Assembly (NCBI GenBank): GCA_030453285.1
Contig: JAKDKP010000107.1
Location: forward strand, 1 to 7,121
DNA length: 7,121 nucleotides
Direction: 5' to 3'
Source of the DNA: Propionibacteriales bacterium
GTDB taxonomy: Bacteria > Actinomycetota > Actinomycetes > Propionibacteriales > Propionibacteriaceae
Positions 1-5,218 of this stretch are shown in pieces. A program made the position numbers and the translations under genes. Within the stretch, counting starts at the first letter, position 1. The number at the start of each line of letters is the position of its first letter. The notes under the pieces are model-generated. The model saw nothing but the letters and a program-made list of their open reading frames with translations, was not told where the DNA came from and did no database searches.

Positions 1-1077
1 CGGGCGGTGTTCGTCGACGATGGCCAGCGCGACGTCGCCGGTGTCGGCGGTCAGTCGGATCCGACCGAGGCAACCTCGCAGATAGCCACCCGCGGTGACG
101 AACACCCCGGTAGCGATGGCCACGGTTCCGGCGAGGCCACGCGTCCGACGCGGCCCGCGGAGCAGTCGGGTCGACTCGCGAGCCAGGCCACGCGGCAGCA
201 CCCGTACCAGATACGACTGTTCGGTGGACAGGGCCGCGCGGGATCCCGCCAGCGACGCCACGGCCGCCTTCGACAGACCTTCGGCCCAGCAGCGGGACCA
301 GAAGTAGCCCCAGGTGGTACGTGAAGTGGTCACCGTGTGGTCGACGACGGCGTCTGGGGTGAACCAGAACCTCGCCTCGGGCCGATCGGCCGTCGCCCGG
401 AGGCACAGCTCGGTCTCCTCGCAGCCCAACGGGGTGGACCCGACCCGACCCAAAGACTCGGCGAATCCACCAACCGCAGCAAAGACGTCGCGCCGAATCG
501 CCATCGAGCAGCCCATCAGATTGCGGATCGGGGCGGTGCCCGCCGACATCCCGCGGTAGCTGCACCCCACCACCCAGTCGAACTCCCCCAGGTGGTAGTG
601 CTCGGCCGGCAAGCTCGCCGGACGACCCCCGGCAGGCCATCGCGGGATGGCCACGCCGCCGACGCCGAGCACGGTGGGATCATTCCGGCCGGTGGCATCG
701 GCGAACGGCGCCATGAGAGCTTCGAGCCACCCCGTACGGGGGGTCGCATCGTCGTCGAGGAAGACCACGACATCGCCGGTGGCCTCCTCGACGCCGGTGT
801 TGCGGGCCCCCGAGAGGCCCTGACCATGTCTGTTCGGCACCACGGTGACCCCGCCACCGGCCAGGTCGGTCGACGCCCGCGCCAGGAGTTGGTCGTTGTG
901 GTCGATGACCAGCACCACCTCACCTGCCATCTGGAGGGCCTGGCGCCGAGCCTCGCCCACAGCCTCGGCCAGGTCCGGCCATCGATCGGTGGTGTAAGCG
1001 CACACCACCACCGTCGGCGTCTGAATCACTGTCGGCGTTCGGGCGGGGTGGGACGGCTCGGCCCCGGTCGCGACCAT
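1..1077 (-). CDS. GT2 family glycosyltransferase (3' end beyond window)
   Basis: Probably transfers a sugar from a nucleotide-sugar or lipid-linked donor during surface-glycan assembly; donor and acceptor cannot be read from sequence. The frame is open for 359 codons from an ATG at 1077 to the window edge, with no stop, so the C-terminus is missing. A GT-A fold is indicated by the opening strand TPTVVVCAYTTDRW (about 21-33), the segment GLSGARNTGVEEATGD (87-102), and the metal-binding DXD motif as FLDDDA (106-111). Further support comes from the acceptor-side segment MGCSMAIRRDVFAAVGGF (188-205) and the CEETELCLR motif (219-227), the usual place of the catalytic base in GT2. The ATG lies 2 nt after the TGA of the upstream GT2, with GAGGCGG inside that gene's end as a possible ribosome site, so translation is probably coupled. 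A GTG 16 codons downstream is a weaker alternative start. Family assignment is firm; specificity is unknown. Confidence 0.88.
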   Translation of the reverse strand, partial: MVATGAEPSHPARTPTVIQTPTVVVCAYTTDRWPDLAEAVGEARRQALQMAGEVVLVIDHNDQLLARASTDLAGGGVTVVPNRHGQGLSGARNTGVEEATGDVVVFLDDDATPRTGWLEALMAPFADATGRNDPTVLGVGGVAIPRWPAGGRPASLPAEHYHLGEFDWVVGCSYRGMSAGTAPIRNLMGCSMAIRRDVFAAVGGFAESLGRVGSTPLGCEETELCLRATADRPEARFWFTPDAVVDHTVTTSRTTWGYFWSRCWAEGLSKAAVASLAGSRAALSTEQSYLVRVLPRGLARESTRLLRGPRRTRGLAGTVAIATGVFVTAGGYLRGCLGRIRLTADTGDVALAIVDEHRP

Positions 1078-1079
1078 GA

Positions 1080-1877
1080 TCAGGCCGCCTCGACGCGGCT
1101 GGCCTCGCCCGTCATCACCGAAGACGACATCAGCCGGTGCTGGCGACGAGACTTCCGGAACCGCTCGGCCAGCAGGGTACGCAGCACCCGCAGTCCGTCG
1201 GTGACGGCGTTGAGATTGCTGACCCCGTGGATCCGAAGCTTCTCGATGCTGGGCACCTCGGTGATCTGCACCTGGTTGCGTGCCATCCGGCAGTTGAGCA
1301 CGGTCTCGATCTCGAAACCGTCACCCCACAGCATGACGTCGGCTCCTACGCGCGCCTCCGGTGAGGGCAGTTCCAGGTCGGCGACCAGGTCGCGCCAGAA
1401 GGCGTTGTAGCCGTAGCAGAGGTCAGTGAACCGGGTACCGAACAGCAGGTTGGCGACCAGATTGAGGCCATGGTTGCCGACGCTGCGCAGCCGCGTGATG
1501 TCATGCGATCCACCGCCGGGGGTGAAGCGGGAACCCTTGGCGAAGTCCGCACCGGCCAACAGGGCGTCGACGAACCGGTGGATCTCGCCAGCATCGGCAG
1601 AGCCATCTGCATCGAACATGACGATGATGTCACCCGTGGCGGCATTGAATCCCGAGGCGAGCGCGTTGCCTTTTCCTCGGCGCGTTTGTCGTACGACACG
1701 AATGTCCGGCATCACCTCGCGGGCTGCCTCGATGGTGCCGTCCACGGAATGCCCGTCAACGAGGATCACCTCATGGACATCCGGCAGGGTCGGTAGGACC
1801 TCGCGAAGGTTCTTCGCTTCGTTCTTGGTCGGTACGACCACGCTGATGCGCGGTCGACTGGGTCGTGCAGTGAACAT
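1080..1877 (-). CDS. GT2 glycosyltransferase, dolichyl/polyprenyl-phosphate sugar synthase-like
   Basis: A 265-residue GT-A glycosyltransferase resembling the DPM1/DPG-synthase branch of GT2, whose members typically load a sugar onto a polyprenyl phosphate at the cytoplasmic membrane face. Visible motifs are ISVVVPTKNEAKNL (11-24), the nucleotide-binding strand VILVDGHSVDGT (37-48), RRGKGNAL (66-73), the metal-binding FDADGS (88-93) and KGSRF (114-118). There are no C-terminal membrane helices, unlike longer members of this branch, so it is probably a peripheral or soluble enzyme. The frame is open back to an ATG at 1976, but I chose the ATG at 1877. It has a GGGGGA ribosome site 5 nt upstream and starts just before the conserved domain, while the 33-residue extension has no family character. 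It is first of a two-gene operon with the GT2 ending at the left edge. The ribosome site lies in a predicted hairpin loop, which may control translation. The exact sugar is unknown. Confidence 0.9.
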   Translation of the reverse strand: MFTARPSRPRISVVVPTKNEAKNLREVLPTLPDVHEVILVDGHSVDGTIEAAREVMPDIRVVRQTRRGKGNALASGFNAATGDIIVMFDADGSADAGEIHRFVDALLAGADFAKGSRFTPGGGSHDITRLRSVGNHGLNLVANLLFGTRFTDLCYGYNAFWRDLVADLELPSPEARVGADVMLWGDGFEIETVLNCRMARNQVQITEVPSIEKLRIHGVSNLNAVTDGLRVLRTLLAERFRKSRRQHRLMSSSVMTGEASRVEAA

Positions 1878-1879
1878 GT

Positions 1880-1893
1880 GATTCCCCCGAATC
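1880..1893 (-). promoter_or_regulatory. SD-in-loop hairpin immediately before the GT2 start
   Basis: A perfect inverted repeat with 5-bp arms (GATTC/GAATC) and a 4-nt spacer, read on the minus strand as GATTC-GGGG-GAATC. The loop and first stem base form the GGGGGA ribosome-binding sequence of the GT2 whose ATG begins at 1877, two bases after the hairpin. Folded RNA would present or partly hide the Shine-Dalgarno sequence. As DNA it could equally be a dyad operator. A second copy sits at 1957-1970. The structure is read directly from sequence; the regulatory role is inference. Confidence 0.5.
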
Positions 1894-1956
1894 GTGGTGC
1901 GTGCAGTGCCTCGCGGGAAAACAGCGTGGACATGCAACAAGCACCGACCACATGCA

Positions 1957-1970
1957 GGTTCCCCCGAACC
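1957..1970 (-). promoter_or_regulatory. Second copy of the GGGG-loop hairpin in the GT2 leader
   Basis: A perfect inverted repeat GGTTC-GGGG-GAACC on the minus strand. It shares the core TTCGGGGGAA with the copy at 1880-1893, with centres 77 bp apart. The outer stem pair differs between copies (A-T in one, G-C in the other) and pairing is kept in both. It is also followed within 3 nt by an ATG (1953), which opens a 60-codon frame overlapping the GT2 start in another frame. It could be a second operator half, a duplicated leader hairpin, or the ribosome site of a regulatory upstream ORF. Confidence 0.45.
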
Positions 1971-2006
1971 ACCCATGCGTCACCGGCATCGCTGCCAGCG
2001 GTGAGT

Positions 2007-2013
2007 TAAGGTA
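2007..2013. promoter_or_regulatory. Possible bidirectional -10 element (TAAGGTA / TACCTTA)
   Basis: The heptamer TAAGGTA fits the TANNNT -10 pattern on both strands (TAAGGT forward, TACCTT reverse). It lies between the divergent small zinc-protein gene and the GT2 operon. Rightward it would give a leader of about 35 nt containing AGGAGGG. Leftward it would give a leader of about 125 nt containing both hairpins. No convincing -35 hexamer is visible for either direction, so this is a weak call from pattern alone. Confidence 0.3.
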
Positions 2014-2052
2014 CCACAGACAGGTCAGCCCCGGCAGGAGGGATGTGGCGTC

Positions 2053-2277
2053 ATGCACAGGTCAGAGATGGACTGCCGTTGTGGCCACAGCCGGGACGCT
2101 CACGAGCACTACCGGCCAGGCAGTGACTGCTCCCTGTGCGGCCGCGGGACGTGCGACACCTTCCGGCCAGCCGTACCGTGGCATCGCCGGCTGATCGACC
2201 GGGCGCTGCCACCTCGACGCAGTGCGGCCTCACCGACCGACCGCGACGCCCGCCCCGCCCGGCGCTCCACGACCTGA
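2053..2277 (+). CDS. Small Cys/His-rich putative zinc-binding protein
   Basis: A 74-residue protein in two parts. Residues 8-39 are dense in possible metal ligands: Cys8, Cys10, His12, His17, His19, Cys26, Cys29 and Cys34, in the pattern CxCGHxxxxHxHYRxGxDCxxC followed by CxxF. This looks like a compact zinc-ribbon-type module. Residues 40-74 are rich in Arg, Pro and Ala, basic and probably disordered. A strong ribosome site, AGGAGGG at 2036-2042, lies 10 nt before the ATG. No signal peptide or membrane segment is present. The ordered ligand spacing and the ribosome site argue that it is a real gene and not a GC-rich random frame. The motif resembles short uncharacterised actinobacterial proteins I have an impression of, but I cannot name a family. 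It is divergent from the GT2 operon and 114 bp upstream of another GT2, so a link to the locus is possible but unproven. It could bind nucleic acid or another protein. Confidence 0.68.
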   Translation: MHRSEMDCRCGHSRDAHEHYRPGSDCSLCGRGTCDTFRPAVPWHRRLIDRALPPRRSAASPTDRDARPARRSTT

Positions 2278-2335
2278 ACGACGCCAGACGATCACCCTGT
2301 GGTGCCCGGCTGACGAGATCCACCCCCGACATGGT

Positions 2336-2341
2336 TAGAGT
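2336..2341 (+). promoter_or_regulatory. Possible extended -10 promoter of the plus-strand GT2
   Basis: TAGAGT fits TANNNT and is preceded by TGGT, giving an extended -10-like TGGTTAGAGT. A start near 2348 would leave a leader of about 44 nt before the GTG at 2392. The only -35-like hexamers nearby (CTGACG at 2310-2315) are spaced 20 bp away, which is too far to be persuasive. Confidence 0.25.
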
Positions 2342-2379
2342 GACCGAACACCTTGATTCGCACTGAATGAATGGTCGAC

Positions 2380-2385
2380 GAGGAG
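2380..2385 (+). promoter_or_regulatory. Ribosome-binding site that sets the GTG start of the GT2
   Basis: GAGGAG ends 6 nt before the GTG at 2392 (GAGGAGAATTCTGTG). This is ideal spacing, while the in-frame ATG at 2371 has no purine-rich sequence upstream. It therefore decides in favour of GTG, shortening the protein by seven residues relative to the ATG. Confidence 0.75.
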
Positions 2386-2391
2386 AATTCT

Positions 2392-3279
2392 GTGTCACAC
2401 CGGCCACACATCTCGGTCTGCATCCCTGTCCATCAGGGCGAGCCCTACCTGGCGAACACCGTTGAACACGTATTGCGGCAGGAGTACGACGACTTCGAGA
2501 TCGTCGTACTCGACAATCAGTCCACCGATGGCACGGCCGACATCCTGCATCGGTACGTCGATGACCCCCGCATACGCATCCACCAGACCGATCGGCTGCT
2601 GCCGCTGCAGGAGAATTGGCGCCGGGTCGTTGATCTGAGCCGTGGCGAGTTGATCAAGCTGGTGTGTGCCGACGATCTGATTGCCGACGACGCGCTGCGC
2701 TCCCAATCGCAGATCCTGGACGAGGACCCCGGGGTGTCGCTGGTCGCCTGTCGCCGCGACCTCGTGGACGAAACCGGCCAGATCCTCACGCACTGCTCGG
2801 GTCTGGTGGGCCTGCTGGGACGCCGCAACGAAACCGATGTTGTCCGTCGCATCGTCCAGCTCGGGATGAACCCGATCGGCGAGGCCTCCGGTGTGATGTT
2901 TCGCCGTCGCGACTACGAGGCCGTCGGCGGCTGGGACCTGAACCGCTACTTCGTGCTCGATCTCGACCTGTGGGTGCGTCTGTTGGCCCACGGCGATCTG
3001 ATCGGTCAGCCGGAGGTGTTGGCCGCGTTCCGGCTCGGTGAGCAGGGGTTGTCGGCCGGCCACACCCGACAGCAGTTCGATGAGCACGCCCAATACATCA
3101 GGATGCTGTCCGACACGGCGGTGATGCAGCCCCACCGCAGGGATCGGCTCATGTCACGGGTGATGGTGCCGCTGGCCTGGCAGGCGTGGGCGCTCCGCCA
3201 GATCGTGTTCCGCCTCCGGCGGCGCCGGTCGCTTGGTGATCGCCGTCCCGTACGACCGAACGGTCACGCTTTGCGATAG
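2392..3279 (+). CDS. GT2 family glycosyltransferase
   Basis: A 295-residue GT-A glycosyltransferase, probably adding a sugar to a growing lipid-linked glycan in the cytoplasm. The N-terminal nucleotide-binding half shows ISVCIPVHQGEPYLANTVEH (7-26) and FEIVVLDNQSTDGT (35-48). The metal-binding DXD-equivalent is KLVCADDLI (89-97). The acceptor half has GEASGVMFRRRDYEAVGGWD (163-182) and DLDLWVRLL (190-198), which takes the place of the common ED-W catalytic-base motif. The C-terminus is strongly basic (RLRRRRSLGDRR), possibly for membrane association; there is no clear membrane helix. The GTG start is chosen over an ATG 21 nt upstream because of the well-placed GAGGAG. It is the only large gene on the plus strand here. 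Its last 16 bp overlap the convergent GH16 gene, leaving no room for an intergenic terminator. Donor and linkage cannot be deduced. Confidence 0.9.
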   Translation: MSHRPHISVCIPVHQGEPYLANTVEHVLRQEYDDFEIVVLDNQSTDGTADILHRYVDDPRIRIHQTDRLLPLQENWRRVVDLSRGELIKLVCADDLIADDALRSQSQILDEDPGVSLVACRRDLVDETGQILTHCSGLVGLLGRRNETDVVRRIVQLGMNPIGEASGVMFRRRDYEAVGGWDLNRYFVLDLDLWVRLLAHGDLIGQPEVLAAFRLGEQGLSAGHTRQQFDEHAQYIRMLSDTAVMQPHRRDRLMSRVMVPLAWQAWALRQIVFRLRRRRSLGDRRPVRPNGHALR

Positions 3280-4130
3280 TGGGCGACCCAATCAATCTGG
3301 ATCGTCGCATCGGCCGGGGTTTCGGCATTCGGCACCCCACCGGTCACGCCACCCTCGAACCATTGGGCCTCCACGGCCTTCGGATCGATCGCACCGGTCT
3401 GGAAGCCGATCCACAGCGGGGTGGTGGTGACCGCCACGTCAACGGTGGCCCAGGGCTCGCCGTCGAAGGTGTAGGTCAGCCGGTCGGATTCCATGATCAC
3501 CCCGTACGTGTGCCACTGCGTCATGTCGGGCACCTGACGCTCCCGAGCCTCCCGACGGGGATCCTGTGCGGTCCCGTAGTGATAGAAGGAACTGACGGTG
3601 GGTCCGTTCACCACCCCCTCGGCCATGTCCACCTCGGGTGGCCACTGCTGATTGTCGGGCCACAACAGGAATGCGTACCCCAAACCCTTCCCCCGCGGGA
3701 ACTTGGCCCGGAATTCCCAACGCCCCTGAACGGCCGAGAACTGTGGTCGACTGCTCACCCCTGAACTGGTCCATCGGCCGTCGCGATAGAGGTAGCGCAG
3801 GCCCATGGTGCCACTTTCGCGCGCGGGATCGATGGTGACGTTGGACCGCTCGTAGTATCCCATCGCGCCACCTGTCGGCCGCTGGCCGCCGCCGTACGCC
3901 TCCCAGGTGTCCTGGTTGCGCGGACCGGTGGAGAAGTCATCGGAGAAGTCGGCGACCCACCCGTTGAACGCGGGCACCGCAGGTGAGTTGAACCCGGCAG
4001 CCGGTCCCTCGGCCGGCATGTGGCGGCTCAGCGCGGGCGCGTCGGTGGGTGTCGAACACGCGGCCAGCACCACCGCGGCGATGGCCAGCGATGCGGTCCA
4101 GCGGGTCGCACGCGGCGTCGGGTTGCTCAC
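3264..4130 (-). CDS. GH16 family glycoside hydrolase, lipoprotein (catalytic motif intact)
   Basis: A secreted, membrane-anchored endo-beta-glucanase or transglycosylase-like protein of 288 residues. Residues 1-25 form a lipoprotein signal: Arg7/Arg10, a hydrophobic stretch, and the lipobox LAAC with Cys25 as acylation site. The GH16 jelly-roll follows from about residue 58: FSDDFSTG (62-69), GRWEFRAKFP (136-145), LGYAFLLWP (150-158), and the catalytic signature PEVDMAEG with Glu166 (nucleophile), Asp168 and Glu171 (acid/base). Then come WHTYGV and TYTFDGEPWATV, with the terminal strand IDWVAHY. The extra residue in ExDxxE is the beta-bulge form found in laminarinase-type (beta-1,3-glucan-acting) GH16 enzymes; the actual substrate is probably the polymer made by this locus. 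No carbohydrate-binding module is present. The GTG start is supported by the signal peptide but lacks a good ribosome site, and a -10-like TAACCT lies 6 nt upstream, so the gene may be expressed leaderless. It is the last gene of the minus-strand block and a close paralogue of its upstream neighbour. Confidence 0.92.
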   Translation of the reverse strand: MSNPTPRATRWTASLAIAAVVLAACSTPTDAPALSRHMPAEGPAAGFNSPAVPAFNGWVADFSDDFSTGPRNQDTWEAYGGGQRPTGGAMGYYERSNVTIDPARESGTMGLRYLYRDGRWTSSGVSSRPQFSAVQGRWEFRAKFPRGKGLGYAFLLWPDNQQWPPEVDMAEGVVNGPTVSSFYHYGTAQDPRREARERQVPDMTQWHTYGVIMESDRLTYTFDGEPWATVDVAVTTTPLWIGFQTGAIDPKAVEAQWFEGGVTGGVPNAETPADATIQIDWVAHYRKA

Positions 4131-4136
4131 CGGGAC

Positions 4137-4142
4137 AGGTTA
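4137..4142 (-). promoter_or_regulatory. Possible -10 for leaderless transcription of the distal GH16 gene
   Basis: On the minus strand TAACCT fits TANNNT and is followed by exactly 6 nt (GTCCCG) before the GTG at 4130. Transcription could thus begin at or next to the start codon, which is common in actinobacteria. The only ribosome-site-like purines (GGAG) are about 15 nt from the GTG, too far to be good. No -35 match was found at 17-18 bp. If real, this copy has its own promoter in the 91-bp gap between the two GH16 genes. Confidence 0.3.
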
Positions 4143-4221
4143 ACTCCGCATCCTCGATGCAGGGCACATTCCGGGAAGGACGCCACTCCCCCGCACCGGA
4201 TCTGGTCCATGGGCGCCAGCT

Positions 4222-5181
4222 TCATCTTCGTACGTAGTGGGCGACCCAGTCGATCTTGATCGTGGCATCGGCCGGGGTCGTCGGGCCGGGCACGCCACCG
4301 GGCACGCCTTCACCCAGCCATTGCGCACCGGGGCCGTCGGGATCCAGGGCCCCGGTCTGGAACGCGATCCGCAGCGGGGTGTCGGTGACCCGCTCCACCT
4401 GGACGGTGGCCCAGGGTTCGCCGTCGAAGGTGTACGTGACGGTGCGGCCCTCCAGGATCACCCCGAAGGTGTGCCATTGGGTGAGGTCGACGACTCGCAG
4501 GGTCCGCTGCTCCTTGTCGTACTTGCCGGCCGATGCCAGGTAGTGGTAGAAGCCGTGCACCCGAGGCCCGTTGACGGTGCCTTCGGCGATGTTGACCTCC
4601 GTTGGCCCGACATCGTCGTACGGCCAGAGCAGAAAGGCATATCCCAGACCTTGGCCCTGCGGGAACTTCGCCCGGAATTCCCAGCGCCCACCCTTGGCGT
4701 GGAACGTGGGCCGGCTGCTCACCCCCGCACTGGTCCATCCACCATCGCGATAGAGGTACCGCAGATTCAGGGTGCCACCCTTGATGGTGGTGTTGGAGGT
4801 CTTGTAGACGCCCATCGCCCCGCCGGTGGGGCGCTGTACGCCGTAGCCGTACGCCTCCCACTCATCCTGACGACGGGGGCCGCGGTCGAAGGAGTCGGAG
4901 AAGTCGGACCGCCAGCCCTTGATCCGTGGCACCTGTGAGGTGTTGAAGGTGGTGTTCCGACGCTCCGTGGGCGTGACGTCAGCCACTGAGGGCGACGGCT
5001 GGTCAGGGGTTGGCGGCTGGCCCGACGGGGAGGTGGCCGGAGCACCTGGCTCGGACGGCTCGGACACCGATGGTGACGGGACGCTCCGATCCGCTCCGTC
5101 GAGGCGCTCACCACCGCAGGAGGCGCTGCCCAGGACGATCACGGTGACGAGGGCAGCACACGCCACGGAGCGCGCAGACAT
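4222..5181 (-). CDS. GH16 family lipoprotein with Asp-to-Asn change in the catalytic motif
   Basis: A 319-residue paralogue of the adjacent GH16 protein. Residues 1-22 are a signal peptide with a degenerate lipobox (SASC, Cys22 followed by GlyGly). Residues 33-72 are a Ser/Pro/Thr/Glu-rich linker that the neighbour lacks, which would hold the domain away from the membrane. The GH16 domain runs from about 90 to 319, with FSDSFDRG, GRWEFRAKFPQGQGLGYAFL (165-184), WHTFGV, TYTFDGEPWATV and IDWVAHY. The catalytic signature reads TEVNIAEG: Glu195 and Glu200 are kept, but the central Asp is Asn197 (codon AAC, against GAC in the paralogue). In GH16 that Asp supports the nucleophile, so activity may be reduced or altered, or the protein may mainly bind glycan. 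Its ATG lies 25 nt after the flippase stop, with GGTTGAGG just upstream, indicating the same operon. Family assignment is very secure; catalytic competence is uncertain. Confidence 0.92.
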   Translation of the reverse strand: MSARSVACAALVTVIVLGSASCGGERLDGADRSVPSPSVSEPSEPGAPATSPSGQPPTPDQPSPSVADVTPTERRNTTFNTSQVPRIKGWRSDFSDSFDRGPRRQDEWEAYGYGVQRPTGGAMGVYKTSNTTIKGGTLNLRYLYRDGGWTSAGVSSRPTFHAKGGRWEFRAKFPQGQGLGYAFLLWPYDDVGPTEVNIAEGTVNGPRVHGFYHYLASAGKYDKEQRTLRVVDLTQWHTFGVILEGRTVTYTFDGEPWATVQVERVTDTPLRIAFQTGALDPDGPGAQWLGEGVPGGVPGPTTPADATIKIDWVAHYVRR

Positions 5182-5206
5182 GCCTCAACCTAACCGCGCC
5201 CGAGGG

Positions 5207-5218
5207 TCAGCCGGCTGA
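5207..5218. repeat. 12-bp perfect palindrome over the flippase stop codon
   Basis: TCAGCCGGCTGA is self-complementary over its full length, and its left end is the flippase stop codon on the minus strand. It has no loop and no following T-run, so it is not an intrinsic terminator. It may be coincidental in GC-rich coding sequence or a protein-binding site. Confidence 0.35.

Noticed and set aside
337..1410. Long plus-strand open frame of 357 codons
   Set aside because: It is antisense to two well-supported GT2 genes and its translation is low-complexity, Arg/Gly/His-rich with no family motif. This is typical of high-GC shadow frames.
1878..1976. N-terminal extension of the DPM-like GT2 to an ATG at 1976
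   Set aside because: The extra 33 residues show no conservation-like pattern, and the ATG at 1877 has a GGGGGA ribosome site at ideal distance.
2278..2391. Possible terminator or small RNA between the zinc-protein gene and the GT2
   Set aside because: Only short imperfect inverted repeats (for example GTGG...CCAC) are visible and no T-run, so nothing there can be supported beyond the weak -10-like element.
2395..3135. Minus-strand open frame of 246 codons under the plus-strand GT2
   Set aside because: The plus strand carries clear GT2 motifs and a well-spaced ribosome site. The minus frame has neither.
5207..5218. Palindrome TCAGCCGGCTGA as an intrinsic terminator after the flippase
   Set aside because: It has no loop, no T-run on either side, and a downstream gene begins 25 nt later in the same direction.
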